DNA of 64,000 nucleotides from Bradyrhizobium sp. SRL28 (lineage in GTDB: Bacteria > Pseudomonadota > Alphaproteobacteria > Rhizobiales > Xanthobacteraceae): assembly GCF_018596315.1 (NCBI RefSeq), contig NZ_JAHEAG010000006.1:242229-306228 (forward strand). The letters are read 5' to 3'. A program made the position numbers and the translations under genes. The notes beneath the pieces were generated by a model that saw only the letters and a list, made by a program, of their open reading frames with translations, ran no database searches and was not told the DNA's origin. Positions 1 to 10,923 of the stretch are shown here, piece after piece. The number at the start of each line of letters is the position of its first letter. Positions within the stretch are counted from its first letter, which is position 1.

Positions 1-603
1 TACGCCTGCTGTTGCAGACGCCGCGGCCTGCGGCGCTGGGCGCACCAGCAGTGAAGCCGGAATCAGCAGCGCCAGTGCCACGATGCCGATCACCAGCATC
101 GCCGTGCGCCAGTCGTAGGTGGTGATCAGCCAGCTTGCGAATGGCGCGACCGTCAGCGGCGCCACGCCCATGCCAGCCGACACCAGCGCAACCGCGAGGC
201 TGCGGTGATCCTCGATCCAGGCGCTCGCGGCCGCCATCATCGGCGCGTAGAAACTGCCGGCGGCAATCCCGATCAGGACGCCGAACGCCAACTGAAATTG
301 CCAGAGCGTGGTGGCTTGGCTCGCCGCGATCAAGCCGGCTCCCAGCAACAGCGTGCCCGACAGTACGACGATCCGGGTGCCAAACCGGTCGGACAGCGCG
401 CCCCAGAAAAATGCAGCCAGTCCCATGGCAAGAAAGTCGATCGTGGCCGCCGCCGATACGCCGCTCCGCGACCAGCCCATCGCCTCCGAAATCGGCTGCA
501 GGAACACCGCCAGCGACAGCATCGACCCGAACGCGACGCAGGTCATCAGCGCGCCTACGCCGACTACGACCCAGCCATAGTTGAACCGAGATGGCTTGCT
601 CAT
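1..603 (-). CDS. MFS transporter, N-terminal part (runs off the left edge)
   Basis: Reading the minus strand from an ATG at 603 gives an open frame beginning MSKPSRFNYGWVVVGVGALM that continues past base 1, so about 200 N-terminal residues are present and the C-terminal half is missing. Hydrophobic helices alternate with short loops as in the first six helices of a 12-helix major facilitator. The loop after helix 2 reads GALSDRFGTRIVV, matching the conserved MFS G-x-L-x-D-R-x-G-x-R-x motif A. The family moves small solutes across the inner membrane by uniport, symport or antiport. The substrate cannot be told from this fragment; organic acid or monocarboxylate carriers of this shape are common in Rhizobiales. 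It diverges from the GNAT gene at 827. Confidence 0.85.
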   Translation of the reverse strand, partial: MSKPSRFNYGWVVVGVGALMTCVAFGSMLSLAVFLQPISEAMGWSRSGVSAAATIDFLAMGLAAFFWGALSDRFGTRIVVLSGTLLLGAGLIAASQATTLWQFQLAFGVLIGIAAGSFYAPMMAAASAWIEDHRSLAVALVSAGMGVAPLTVAPFASWLITTYDWRTAMLVIGIVALALLIPASLLVRPAPQAAASATAGV

Positions 604-826
604 GCGTTTCCCCGCGCTTGTGGTGTTGTTTGTGTGCGCGGGGTGATGGTGGCCTATCCGCCGCCCTCGCGCAATGCAGCGAAAAGCAACCCTCTCATTC
701 GGAGATGATGCGATTGTGCGTTGCGTTCGTTACACTGGCTCGTTTGTGGATTGCCCATCGGGCTCGCAACGCCCAGATATGCGTCTGCGCTTGATGCGCG
801 AGCTGGATGGAAACGGTAGGACGTCA

Positions 827-1318
827 ATGCCGAAAATTCTGATTACCCCGTTTTCCGATGCCGATCAGCAGGGAGTCCTGGATGTCATCCTGCCAATCCA
901 GCAACGCGAATTTGGCATTCCTATCACCGGAGCCGATCAGCCTGACCTCACGAATATTCCCGAGTTCTACCAGTCGGGAACTGGCGGCTTTTGGGTGGCT
1001 CGATCCAATGGCGACGTCGTCGGCACGGTCGGATTGAAGGATATCGGTTCAGGGCAGACGGCATTGCGCAAGATGTTTGTTGCCGCTCCGTTTCGCGGCC
1101 GGGAGTTGGGCGTAGCCGGAAAGCTGCTCGACATGCTGCTGGCGCATGCCCGCGCGAAAGGCGTTGCCGAGATTTTTCTCGGCACCACGGATAAATTCCT
1201 GGCGGCGCATCGCTTCTATGAAAAGCGGAATTTCAGGGAGCTGCCAAAAGCCGGCCTGCCCAAGGCTTTTCCGGTCATGGCCGTCGATTCGAAATTCTAT
1301 GTCCTGAGCGTGTCGTGA
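827..1318 (+). CDS. GNAT family N-acetyltransferase
   Basis: 163-residue protein. Residues about 80-110 carry the acetyl-CoA binding motif of the GNAT fold (RGRELGVA at 90-97, preceded by the beta-strand KMFVAAPF), and the C-terminal part has the usual HRFYEKRNF segment. GNAT enzymes transfer an acetyl group from acetyl-CoA to an amine; the substrate here is unknown. I chose ATG 827 because AGGA lies about 6 bases upstream and the homologous part starts right after it. An in-frame ATG at 794 would add 11 residues. The gene is convergent with lepA and separated from it by a palindromic repeat. Confidence 0.85.
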   Translation: MPKILITPFSDADQQGVLDVILPIQQREFGIPITGADQPDLTNIPEFYQSGTGGFWVARSNGDVVGTVGLKDIGSGQTALRKMFVAAPFRGRELGVAGKLLDMLLAHARAKGVAEIFLGTTDKFLAAHRFYEKRNFRELPKAGLPKAFPVMAVDSKFYVLSVS

Positions 1319-1334
1319 CGCGATCGGCGAAGTC

Positions 1335-1418
1335 GTAGGGTGGGCAGAGCGAAGCGTGCCCACCATAGAGGCCGCGATTTGGAAGGGTGGTGGGCACGCT
1401 GCGCTTTGCCCACCCTAC
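1335..1418. repeat. Palindromic intergenic repeat, family A, copy 1
   Basis: Inverted arms GTAGGGTGGGCA and TGCCCACCCTAC enclose a centre with a second inverted pair (GTGCCCACC / GGTGGGCAC). It lies between the convergent GNAT and lepA genes, so it may also act as a bidirectional terminator. The same arms recur at 5800 and 16614. Confidence 0.85.
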
Positions 1419-1437
1419 ATTTTTCTTTCTCGCGCTA

Positions 1438-3249
<1,812 letters not shown>

Positions 3250-3361
3250 GGGGCGCGGGATAGCATTCACACCCCTGTGCGGCAACCATATTGCTGTATT
3301 CTAAGGGGGATTCTTCACGCCAAGCTTTCCACTTGACCCCAAAACGCGCTACGCACGGGCC

Positions 3362-4960
3362 ATGTCGACTGCATCCATTTTGCCCACGGCCGCGCGCGGC
3401 AAGCGCATTCCCACGATCCGGCGGCTCGGGGCATGGTTGGCCCCGCGCGCGAGCGATCCCAAAGCCGGCCTGTGGCTGGTGACCGGCTTTGCGGCGGTTC
3501 ACGCGGTCCTGTGGACGCTGATTCTGGTCAATCTGAAGACCGGGCAGGACGTCCACATGGACGTCGCGGAAGCCTACGCCTGGGGGCAGAAGTTCCTGCT
3601 CGGCTATGGCAAGCACCCGCCGCTGTCGGGATGGGTCGCCGGCGTCTGGTTCATGCTCTTTCCGGTCACCGACTGGGCGACCTATGCGCTGGCGATGGCG
3701 ACGCTCGGCTGTGGCCTCATAATTTGCTGGCTGCTGGCGCTACGCGTGGTCGATCGCCGCCGCGCGTTCTTCGTCGTGGTGATGCTGGCGCTCTATCCGA
3801 TCTTCAACTTCAAGGGTTTTAAATACAATCCGGATCTGTTGCAGCTCGTCACGCTGCCGCTTGTCGTGCTGGCCTATCTCGACGCGTTCGAGAAGCGCAG
3901 CATCAGATCCGGCGTGTGGCTCGGGCTCGCCGGTGCGCTGGCGCTGATGACCAAATACTGGGTGCTGACCATGATCGGCGCCGTCGGCCTTGCCGCGCTG
4001 ATCCATCCCGCGCGCCTGCAGTTCCTGCGCTCGCCGGCGCCGTGGGTTGCGATTGCCACGCTTACCGTCGCGATGCTCCCGCATGTGATGTGGCTGAAGC
4101 AGGTGGACTTCGTCCCGCTCACCTATGCGGGCGATACCTATTCGATCACCGACCGCGCGCTGATCGACGATCTCGCGCTGGGCTATGTCGGCCATAACGT
4201 CGCGCTGCTGGCATTGCCGATCGTGCTCGGTGCGATCGCGCTGGTATGGCCGCTGCGGCGCTGGAAGCTGTTTCCGTTCTGGTCGCGCGGCGCCAATTCC
4301 GGCGTGAACATGTCCCAGGCGCTCAATGTCTGGATCATCCAGGCCGTGGTCGCGATCGGGCCGCCGCTCGGCGCCCTGTTATTCAAGGTCTACATCAAGA
4401 CCGACTGGGGGATCCCGCTGTTCTTCCTGATGCCGCTCGCGCTGATCGCGATCCCGGCGGTACGGATCCGGAAAATCGCGCTGTTGAACCTGACGACGAC
4501 CTGGCTGGTGATTTCGCTCGTTGTGCTGGGGATATCGCCAAGGATCGTCGCCCACGAACTCAGCGAAAAGCGCACCGCGGGCGCGACCTACCGGGCGCGT
4601 TCCGAACTCGCCCGCGAACTGACGGAAGCCTGGCACACGCGCTTTTATTCGCGCTGGCCGGTGGTCGCGGCCTATACCGATACCGGCCAGCCCGTCACCT
4701 TCTACAGCCCCGATCACCCGGCGCCGCTGACCCCTGACGAGTCGTGGTCGTCCGGCCTGACCTCGCTGGACGACGCGAAGCGATCGGGCTTCATCGGCAT
4801 CTGCGAGGTCGGCGACTGGAAGCTGGAAAAATGCGAGGCGTGGATGAAGGCCCATGCCGCCAATGCCGAGCGCATGGTGATGACCACGCGGCGATTCTTC
4901 TTGGGCTACCCCGGCCCCGCGACGGCCTGGAACATCTTCATCGTGCCGCCAGCCAAATAG
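3362..4960 (+). CDS. GT39-type membrane glycosyltransferase (ArnT/PMT-like)
   Basis: 532-residue polytopic membrane protein. After a short cytosolic tail and the first transmembrane helix (about 38-57), the first periplasmic loop contains HMDVAEAYAWGQ and GYGKHPPLSGW. These match the acidic catalytic loop and KHPPL signature of dolichyl/undecaprenyl-phosphate-sugar dependent transferases (PMT_2). About ten further helices and a soluble C-terminal domain of about 130 residues follow. Such enzymes move a sugar from a lipid carrier to lipid A, glycans or proteins on the periplasmic side. Donor and acceptor are unknown. It starts at an ATG 112 bases from the divergent lepA start. Confidence 0.85.
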   Translation: MSTASILPTAARGKRIPTIRRLGAWLAPRASDPKAGLWLVTGFAAVHAVLWTLILVNLKTGQDVHMDVAEAYAWGQKFLLGYGKHPPLSGWVAGVWFMLFPVTDWATYALAMATLGCGLIICWLLALRVVDRRRAFFVVVMLALYPIFNFKGFKYNPDLLQLVTLPLVVLAYLDAFEKRSIRSGVWLGLAGALALMTKYWVLTMIGAVGLAALIHPARLQFLRSPAPWVAIATLTVAMLPHVMWLKQVDFVPLTYAGDTYSITDRALIDDLALGYVGHNVALLALPIVLGAIALVWPLRRWKLFPFWSRGANSGVNMSQALNVWIIQAVVAIGPPLGALLFKVYIKTDWGIPLFFLMPLALIAIPAVRIRKIALLNLTTTWLVISLVVLGISPRIVAHELSEKRTAGATYRARSELARELTEAWHTRFYSRWPVVAAYTDTGQPVTFYSPDHPAPLTPDESWSSGLTSLDDAKRSGFIGICEVGDWKLEKCEAWMKAHAANAERMVMTTRRFFLGYPGPATAWNIFIVPPAK

Positions 4961-4996
4961 AAGCGGCTAACCAAGAAAAATGGAAGGGGGTAACGC

Positions 4997-5794
4997 ATGG
5001 ATCTCGACCTGACGGACAAGACGGCGCTGGTCACCGGTTCGACGCGCGGCATCGGGCTCGCTACCGCCATCGGGCTTGCGCAAATGGGTGCGGAAGTGAT
5101 CGTCAACGGGCGCGACAAGGCGGCGGTCGGCGAGGCGGTGGCAAAAGTCCAACAGGCTACGCCGTCGGCCAGGGTGCACGCGGCGACGTTCGATCTCGGC
5201 AATGCGGCGGGCTGTGCCGCGCTGGTTGCGCAATTCCCTGACGTCGACATCCTCGTCAACAATCTCGGCATCTACGAGCCGAAGGGCTTCTTCGACATCG
5301 AGGACGCCGATTGGACCAAAATGTTCGAAGTCAACGTCATGAGCGGGGTCCGGCTGACGCGGCATTATTTGAAGCGGATGCTTGATAACAAGGACTGGGG
5401 CCGCGTCGTGTTCGTCTCCAGCGAGTCCGGTGTCTATATCCCGAAGGAGATGGTGCACTACGGCTTCTCGAAGTCGGCGCAGCTCGTCATCGCGCGCGGC
5501 GCGGCGGAGACGACCAAAGGCACCAATGTCACCGTTAATTCGGTGATGCCTGGCCCGACCTGGGTCGAGATGGCGCCGGTCCGTCTGGCCGCCCGCGCCG
5601 AGGCTGCCGGAACCACCGTCGACGATCTCGTCCAGCGCACCTTCACCGAACGCCGCCCGGCGTCGCTGCTGCAGCGCTACGCCAAGCCGGAAGAGATCGC
5701 CAATCTGATCTGCTACGTCTGCTCGAAAGCCTCCAGCGCCACCAACGGCGCCGCGCTTCGTGTCGACGGAGGGATTGTCACGAACCCGTTTTGA
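4997..5794 (+). CDS. SDR family NAD(P)-dependent oxidoreductase
   Basis: 265 residues with a Rossmann fold. The cofactor motif TGSTRGIG is at 13-20, followed by NNLG and the catalytic set: Ser in VSSESG, Tyr155 and Lys159 in HYGFSKS. The C-terminus has the usual NGAALRVDGGI end. Short-chain dehydrogenases of this kind reduce a keto group or oxidise an alcohol; the substrate is not evident. Strong ribosome binding site (GGAAGGGGG) just upstream of ATG 4997. It lies 36 bases after the GT39 gene in the same direction, so the two may be co-transcribed, though no functional link is obvious. Confidence 0.9.
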   Translation: MDLDLTDKTALVTGSTRGIGLATAIGLAQMGAEVIVNGRDKAAVGEAVAKVQQATPSARVHAATFDLGNAAGCAALVAQFPDVDILVNNLGIYEPKGFFDIEDADWTKMFEVNVMSGVRLTRHYLKRMLDNKDWGRVVFVSSESGVYIPKEMVHYGFSKSAQLVIARGAAETTKGTNVTVNSVMPGPTWVEMAPVRLAARAEAAGTTVDDLVQRTFTERRPASLLQRYAKPEEIANLICYVCSKASSATNGAALRVDGGIVTNPF

Positions 5795-5799
5795 AGGCT

Positions 5800-5885
5800 G
5801 TAGGGTGGGCAAAGCGGAGCGTGCCCACCATCTCTCCGAAAACGTTGTCTTGAATGGTGGGCACGCTGCACTTTGCCCACCCTAC
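5800..5885. repeat. Palindromic intergenic repeat, family A, copy 2
   Basis: Arms GTAGGGTGGGCA and TGCCCACCCTAC, with inner pair GTGCCCACCA / TGGTGGGCAC. It sits between the convergent SDR gene (ends 5794) and the HPr gene (ends 5895). Confidence 0.85.
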
Positions 5886-5894
5886 GAATTCCGC

Positions 5895-6221
5895 TCACGT
5901 ACCTTCTTCGTTAAACTTGTCGGCGATCAGCCCGGCGAGAGCATCGACCGCAGCTTGCGCTTCCGGTCCCTTCGCGGAGACCGTAACCGAGGTTCCCGGT
6001 CCCGCTGCCAGCATCATCAGACCCATGATCGACGTGCCGCCGACGGTCTCGCTGCCGCGCGTCACCCAGACCTCGGCATTAAACTTTTCGACCATCTGGA
6101 CGAACTTGGCCGAGGCCCGCGCATGCAGGCCGCGCTTGTTGATGATCTGAAGTTCCCGCGAAATGGCGCCCGCAGGCACGCTCGGCCCGAGTTCCTTTTC
6201 GGGCGCGGCTTCGTCGCTCAT
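5895..6221 (-). CDS. HPr-like phosphocarrier protein of a regulatory PTS
   Basis: 108 residues from ATG 6221. The active-site histidine is His33 in NKRGLHARAS. The regulatory serine expected to be phosphorylated by HPr kinase is Ser64 in GGTSIMGLM. About 18 extra residues precede the canonical HPr fold. In alphaproteobacteria this protein relays phosphate from EI-Ntr to EIIA proteins in a sugar-transport-independent PTS that senses nitrogen and carbon state. Its ATG overlaps the stop of the EIIA gene (ATGA), implying translational coupling. No EI gene or sugar permease is in the window. Confidence 0.93.
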   Translation of the reverse strand: MSDEAAPEKELGPSVPAGAISRELQIINKRGLHARASAKFVQMVEKFNAEVWVTRGSETVGGTSIMGLMMLAAGPGTSVTVSAKGPEAQAAVDALAGLIADKFNEEGT

Positions 6222-6619
6222 TTGCCGGCGAGCACGCGGCTGGCGATGGTGACGTATTTGCGGCCGGCTTCCTGGGCCATGGCGATGGCCTCGGGAAGCG
6301 GGCGCTCTTCGCGCACCTTGGCAAGCTTGACCAGCATGGGAAGATTGATTCCTGCGAGCACTTCCACCTTGGGACGGCTCATGCAGGAAATCGCAAGGTT
6401 GGAAGGGGTGCCACCGAACATGTCGGTGAGGATAGCGACACCATCGCCACTGTCGACGCGATTCACCGCTTCGATGATATCGCTTCGACACAGATCGGAG
6501 TCGTCCTCGGCTCCAATCGTGATGGCTTCAATTTGTTTTTGCGGACCCATGACATGTTCGAGCGCCGCCTTGAACTCGTCGGCAAGGCGCCCATGGGTCA
6601 CAAGCACTAGACCAATCAT
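6218..6619 (-). CDS. PTS system EIIA component, mannose family (ManX/EIIA-Man-like)
   Basis: 133 residues from ATG 6619, with AGGAG upstream. The start of the protein, MIGLVLVTHGRLADEF, carries the phosphoacceptor His9. The motif LTDMFGGTPSN is typical of the EIIA-Man fold. No EIIB, EIIC or EIID partner is present, so it most likely serves as a regulatory phosphoacceptor from HPr rather than in sugar uptake. It lies downstream of hprK after a 132-base gap and overlaps the HPr gene by four bases. Confidence 0.92.
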   Translation of the reverse strand: MIGLVLVTHGRLADEFKAALEHVMGPQKQIEAITIGAEDDSDLCRSDIIEAVNRVDSGDGVAILTDMFGGTPSNLAISCMSRPKVEVLAGINLPMLVKLAKVREERPLPEAIAMAQEAGRKYVTIASRVLAGK

Positions 6620-6751
6620 CGGAAACTCCTCGCGGGTGCTTTTTGGTGCACCGCACGAACGCGCCACTTTGACCATCCAGAGGCCCCGCGCAAGAGGGCA
6701 TCTTGGCTATTGTTCCAGTACTTGGCGGTAAACAGTGAGGCCTGTGCCGGT

Positions 6752-7276
6752 TTAATCGGAGGCGATATTGGGGCTTATATGGTTACCAATCCCCTTCAAG
6801 CAATCATGCGAAGGTTGAACAGGACCTGAACCGGCGGTTGTCGTCAGGGCAGCTGCAATCAGCGGGAGGGGATTAAAGCCGATTCCAACGGGGATTCTCG
6901 GTAACAGTACACCGTTTAGGCGAATTGAGAGCGCTTCTGGCGGCGGCAGTCGCTCCGCATCGTTGGCCGCGAGATCGACCACAATGCCGACAATAGCCTT
7001 AATGGCGAAGTCGCAACGGCGAATGCCGAGGCCCCGGACCTCGATCAGGCCGGCCAGTTCCTGCGCCGGGCGGACCCACAATTGTTCGGCGACTGTGTCG
7101 AGATGGACACGGTCATCACCGACCAGAACGGCTGGCGGAAGCTGTCCGGCGCGTCCGGCGAGAATCAGATCGAGGGCCAGGCGGGACTTGCCGGCGCCCG
7201 ACGGCCCGCGGATCAGCACGGCGCGGTCCCCCACCAGCACGGCGGAGGCGTGCACGCTCGCCCCCTGCGTCATCAT
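6752..7276 (-). CDS. hprK: HPr kinase/phosphorylase, short alphaproteobacterial form
   Basis: 174 residues. The P-loop GPSGAGKS is at 24-31, with the DDRVHL segment about 30 residues after it and the RGLGIR motif typical of the HprK catalytic domain. The N-terminal domain of the roughly 310-residue Firmicute enzymes is absent, as is usual in Rhizobiales. The enzyme phosphorylates the regulatory serine of HPr (Ser64 here) with ATP or removes it. Its start overlaps the chvG stop as ATGA, so kinase synthesis is probably coupled to the sensor kinase. Confidence 0.93.
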   Translation of the reverse strand: MMTQGASVHASAVLVGDRAVLIRGPSGAGKSRLALDLILAGRAGQLPPAVLVGDDRVHLDTVAEQLWVRPAQELAGLIEVRGLGIRRCDFAIKAIVGIVVDLAANDAERLPPPEALSIRLNGVLLPRIPVGIGFNPLPLIAAALTTTAGSGPVQPSHDCLKGIGNHISPNIASD

Positions 7277-9081
7277 GGCGCTGGCAGCCGAACCACGAAG
7301 CGCGCGCCGACCACCGTCGGCTTGCCGTCGGCATCGGCCGGGCCGTGGCGATTTTCCGCCCAGACCCGCCCGTTATGCGCTTCGATGATCTGCTTGGAGA
7401 TCGACAGTCCCAGGCCCGAGTTCTGGCCAAAGCCCTGATGCGGCCGGTCGGTATAGAAGCGCTCGAAGATGCGCTCCAGCGCATCCTCGCCGATGCCCGG
7501 CCCGTCGTCATCGACGACGATTTCGATTTCCGAGCGCACACGGCGACAGGTGACGCGCACCTTCCCGCCGGGGTTGGAGAAGGATTGCGCGTTGGACAAC
7601 AGGTTCGAGACCACCTGCCCGAGCCGGGAATCATGGCCTGGCACCGAGAATGTGTCGCGGCCCTCGAAGCGCGTTTCGACCACGACGTCGTGACCGAGCC
7701 GGGTTTCGTTGGCGACCGAGGTCAGCGTCGTCAGCAGCCGGCGCAGATCGACCGGCGCCATGTCCTGGCGCTGCAATTCGGCATCGAGGCGGCTGGCGTC
7801 GGAAATATCCGAGATCAGCCGGTCGAGCCGCTTGACGTCGTGCTCGATCACCTCGAGCAGGCGCGCGCGGCTGGTGTCGTTGCGCGCCAGCGGCAGCGTT
7901 TCCACCGCCGAGCGCAGCGAGGTCAGCGGGTTCTTCAATTCATGGGCGACGTCGGCGGCAAACATCTCGATCGCCTCGATGCGGCTATACAGCGCATTCG
8001 TCATGTCGCGCAGCGCGCCGGACAGATGGCCGATCTCGTCGCGGCGGCGGGTGAAATCGGGAATCTCGACGCGGGTCTGGATGCGCCGGCGGACGCGCTC
8101 GGCGCCGTCGGCCAGCCGCCGCACCGGCCCTGCGATCGTGCTGGCCAGCAAGAGCGACAGCACGATCATGACAGCGGAGGCAACGCCGCCGACCTTCAGA
8201 ATCGCCAGCCGCTCGGCGGTCACCATCTGGTCGATGTCGTCACCCTGCGTCGAGAGCATCAGCGCGCCATGCACGGCGCGGAACCGCTGCACGGGGACTG
8301 CGACCGAGACGATCACCTCGCCGCGGTCGTTGACCCGCACCATGCTGCTTTTGACGCCGTCGAGCGCCTGCACGATTTCCTGGTAGCCCTTGCCGTTCTC
8401 GGGGCCGAGCTCGCGATAGAGCGGGAGATCACCGCGGTTGAGCCAGGTGCGGATCGAGATCGTGGCGCGCTCGACGAAGCCCGGCTTCTCCGTCGAAGGC
8501 GGCGGCAGTTCGAAGCGCAACACATCGCCACGGCCATAGAGGCTGCGGCTGTCGAGGATCATGCCGCCGTCGCCGCCATAGATGCGCGCGCGGGTCTTGG
8601 TCGGCGAGATCAGCCGCCGCAGCACCGGCGCGACCCGCTCCGGATTGATCGGAAAATCAAGACCTGAGGATTCGTCCGGCGCGCCGTAGCTTTCGCCGGG
8701 CTTGAGGTCGAGCAGGCGGTCCGGATCGATGGTGATGGTGTTGGTTTCGACGGTGGCGGAGGCGGCAATCGCGCCGGCAATGATTTCGGCCTGCACCAGC
8801 AGGCTCTGCGCGCGCGCGTCGATCAGGCCGGCGCGGAACTGCGAGAGATAGAGAATGCTCGCCACGAGCGCGACGAGGCCCGCCAGATTGAGCGAAACGA
8901 TTCGGCGCGTGAGGCTGGAGAAGGAGAGCGCGAAAAAGAATTGCCCGGCCCGGCGCAACCAGCCGAGCGGTCGCCGCCAGCCCTTTTCGCCCGTGTTAGC
9001 GTCGGCAACGCGATCCCGGTCGAGGAGCTCCGAAGCATCCTCGTGGTTCAGGCTGGGATCGGACTGCGTTCGATCTAGCAA
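7273..9081 (-). CDS. chvG: Sensor histidine kinase ChvG (ExoS) of the ChvG/ChvI system
   Basis: 602 residues. Transmembrane helix 1 is at about 58-80, a periplasmic sensor domain covers about 81-293, and helix 2 is at about 296-318. A HAMP linker and the dimerisation/phosphoacceptor helix follow with His380 in DVAHELKNPLTSL. The ATPase domain shows DDGPGIGE and GLGLSISKQI. ChvG senses acid or envelope stress and phosphorylates ChvI. The first start codon is TTG at 9081 with no good ribosome binding site; no other good start is evident, so the N-terminus is uncertain. Gene order chvI-chvG-hprK-EIIA-HPr is the classical Rhizobiales arrangement. Confidence 0.93.
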   Translation of the reverse strand: MLDRTQSDPSLNHEDASELLDRDRVADANTGEKGWRRPLGWLRRAGQFFFALSFSSLTRRIVSLNLAGLVALVASILYLSQFRAGLIDARAQSLLVQAEIIAGAIAASATVETNTITIDPDRLLDLKPGESYGAPDESSGLDFPINPERVAPVLRRLISPTKTRARIYGGDGGMILDSRSLYGRGDVLRFELPPPSTEKPGFVERATISIRTWLNRGDLPLYRELGPENGKGYQEIVQALDGVKSSMVRVNDRGEVIVSVAVPVQRFRAVHGALMLSTQGDDIDQMVTAERLAILKVGGVASAVMIVLSLLLASTIAGPVRRLADGAERVRRRIQTRVEIPDFTRRRDEIGHLSGALRDMTNALYSRIEAIEMFAADVAHELKNPLTSLRSAVETLPLARNDTSRARLLEVIEHDVKRLDRLISDISDASRLDAELQRQDMAPVDLRRLLTTLTSVANETRLGHDVVVETRFEGRDTFSVPGHDSRLGQVVSNLLSNAQSFSNPGGKVRVTCRRVRSEIEIVVDDDGPGIGEDALERIFERFYTDRPHQGFGQNSGLGLSISKQIIEAHNGRVWAENRHGPADADGKPTVVGARFVVRLPAP

Positions 9082-9181
9082 GAGCTGAAACTGCCGTTTG
9101 TGATGCGTCGCTTTGTAATTCTACGCTTCTGCGCCGAACGGGCGGATGTGTCAGTCGGCACTTCCGCCCGGAGAACGCAGA

Positions 9182-9883
9182 TCAGGCTTCCTTGAAGCGA
9201 TAGCCGACGCCGTACAGCGTCTCGATCATCTCGAAATCGTCGTCGACCACCTTGAACTTCTTGCGTAGCCGCTTGATGTGGCTGTCGATGGTGCGGTCGT
9301 CGACATAGACCTGATCGTCATAGGCCGCGTCCATCAGCGCGTTGCGGCTTTTCACCACACCCGGCCGGGTGGCCAGCGCCTGCAGGATCAAAAATTCCGT
9401 CACCGTCAGCGTCACCGGCTCGTTCTTCCAGGTGCAGGTGTGACGTTCCGGATCCATCCGTAAGAGGCCGCGGTCGAGGGCGCGGGCATCCGGCTCCTTC
9501 GGCACGGCGGTCGGATCCTTCGGCTGGCCGCGGCGGAGCACGGCCTTGACGCGCTCGACCAGAAGGCGCTGCGAGAACGGCTTGCGGATGAAATCGTCGG
9601 CACCCATCTTGAGGCCGAACAATTCGTCGATCTCTTCATCCTTGGAGGTCAGGAAGATCACCGGCAGATCGGACTTCTGCCGCAACCGGCGTAGCGTTTC
9701 CATGCCGTCCATGCGCGGCATTTTGATATCGAGGATCGCAAGATCCGGCGGCGAAGTGCGGAAGCCGTCGAGCGCCGAGGCACCATCCGTGTAGGTCATG
9801 ATGCGATAGCCTTCGGCTTCGAGCGCGATCGACACGGAAGTGAGAATGTTGCGGTCATCATCGACCAGGGCGATTGTGGGCAT
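9182..9883 (-). CDS. chvI: Response regulator ChvI, OmpR family
   Basis: 233 residues. The receiver domain has the acidic pocket VDDD (7-10), phosphoacceptor Asp52 in LAILDIKMPRMDG, Thr79 and Lys101. The winged-helix DNA-binding domain occupies about 135-230 and ends in GVGYRFKEA. It is the partner of ChvG, 100 bases upstream of it. In the Rhizobiaceae ChvI controls exopolysaccharide, motility and acid-response genes and is often essential. It diverges from the HugZ-like gene across a 216-base spacer that must hold both promoters; I see no convincing operator there. Confidence 0.95.
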   Translation of the reverse strand: MPTIALVDDDRNILTSVSIALEAEGYRIMTYTDGASALDGFRTSPPDLAILDIKMPRMDGMETLRRLRQKSDLPVIFLTSKDEEIDELFGLKMGADDFIRKPFSQRLLVERVKAVLRRGQPKDPTAVPKEPDARALDRGLLRMDPERHTCTWKNEPVTLTVTEFLILQALATRPGVVKSRNALMDAAYDDQVYVDDRTIDSHIKRLRKKFKVVDDDFEMIETLYGVGYRFKEA

Positions 9884-10099
9884 GAGCCTGCTTTCGAATA
9901 AGAGAGTGGCTTAAACGGCGGGCAAGTCAGCCAGACGCCGCATAAATGGGCTTCGTACACGGTCAACGAGCAATGCAAGCTGGGCTGAAGTGTGACCGAG
10001 TTCCACAAAACGTTTCTGCGGAGATACGCCGTCCTCCATATAGCACCCTGTCGGGTCGAGAAAAGGCCCTTTTTGCAATAAGATGGCCGGAAAGGAACC

Positions 10100-10834
10100 A
10101 TGCAGCCCACTGCAGATTTTGATGCTTCCAAACTTGCCCGTTCGCTGCTGCGGCGCAGCCGCCAGGGCGCGCTGGCCACGCTTATGCCTGAAAGCGGCGA
10201 TCCCTACTGCTCCCTGCTTAACGTCGCCAGCCACGCCGACGCCTCCCCGATTCTGCTGATTTCGCGGCTCGCGCTGCATACGAAAAACATTCTCGGCGAC
10301 AGCCGCGTGTCGCTGATGCTGGACGAGCGCGCCGCCGGCGATCCCCTGGAGGGGGCGCGAATCATGCTGGCGGGACGGGCCGAGGAGGCCACCGGGGAGG
10401 CTGCGAAAATCCTGCGCCGGCGCTACCTCAACGCCCATCCATCCGCGGAAGCCTTTGTGGATTTCAAGGACTTTTCGTTCTTTCGGATCGCCCCGTCAGG
10501 CCTCCATCTGGTCGCCGGGTTTGGTCGCATCATCGACCTCAAGCCAGAGCAGTTTCTGACCGAAATCGGCGATGCCGCCGAATTGCTGGAAGCCGAGCAG
10601 GGCGCAGTGGAGCACATGAACGAGGATCACCGCGAGGCGATGAACCTCTATGCGACCAAACTGCTGGGGGCCGAATCCGACGATTGGCGCTGCACGGGCT
10701 GCGACCCCGACGGCATGGACATGCAGGCCGGGAACGCGACGCTGCGGATGGACTTCCCGGAACGGGCCACCAGCGCCATGGTGTTGCGCAAGATGCTGGT
10801 GCGGCTGGCGGGCGAGGCGCGGGCCAAGGGCTGA
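10100..10834 (+). CDS. HugZ-like FMN-barrel protein (pyridoxamine 5'-phosphate oxidase fold + DUF2470)
   Basis: 244 residues. The N-terminal split barrel (about 10-140) resembles HugZ/HutZ heme-utilisation proteins, and the C-terminal DUF2470 domain (about 160-240) contains VEHMNEDHREAMNLYA, the conserved HMN-DH signature. Characterised relatives bind and degrade heme, releasing iron, or bind flavin; a heme role here is inferred from family only. A good ribosome binding site (AAAGGAA) precedes ATG 10100. No heme transporter genes lie nearby, and no iron-control box was recognised upstream. Confidence 0.85.
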   Translation: MQPTADFDASKLARSLLRRSRQGALATLMPESGDPYCSLLNVASHADASPILLISRLALHTKNILGDSRVSLMLDERAAGDPLEGARIMLAGRAEEATGEAAKILRRRYLNAHPSAEAFVDFKDFSFFRIAPSGLHLVAGFGRIIDLKPEQFLTEIGDAAELLEAEQGAVEHMNEDHREAMNLYATKLLGAESDDWRCTGCDPDGMDMQAGNATLRMDFPERATSAMVLRKMLVRLAGEARAKG

Positions 10835-10923
10835 CAAGGGTTAACATCGATCGCGGATTTGAACGGGCGCGGCCATTTGCGCGACCTAAGGCAAGCCCAC
10901 GAAGGTGACCAGCGAAAGCCCGC

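Noticed and set aside
9884..10099. Iron-response or ChvI operator in the chvI-hugZ spacer
   Set aside because: No convincing Irr, Fur/Mur or ChvI motif could be identified by reading; only weak promoter-like hexamers.
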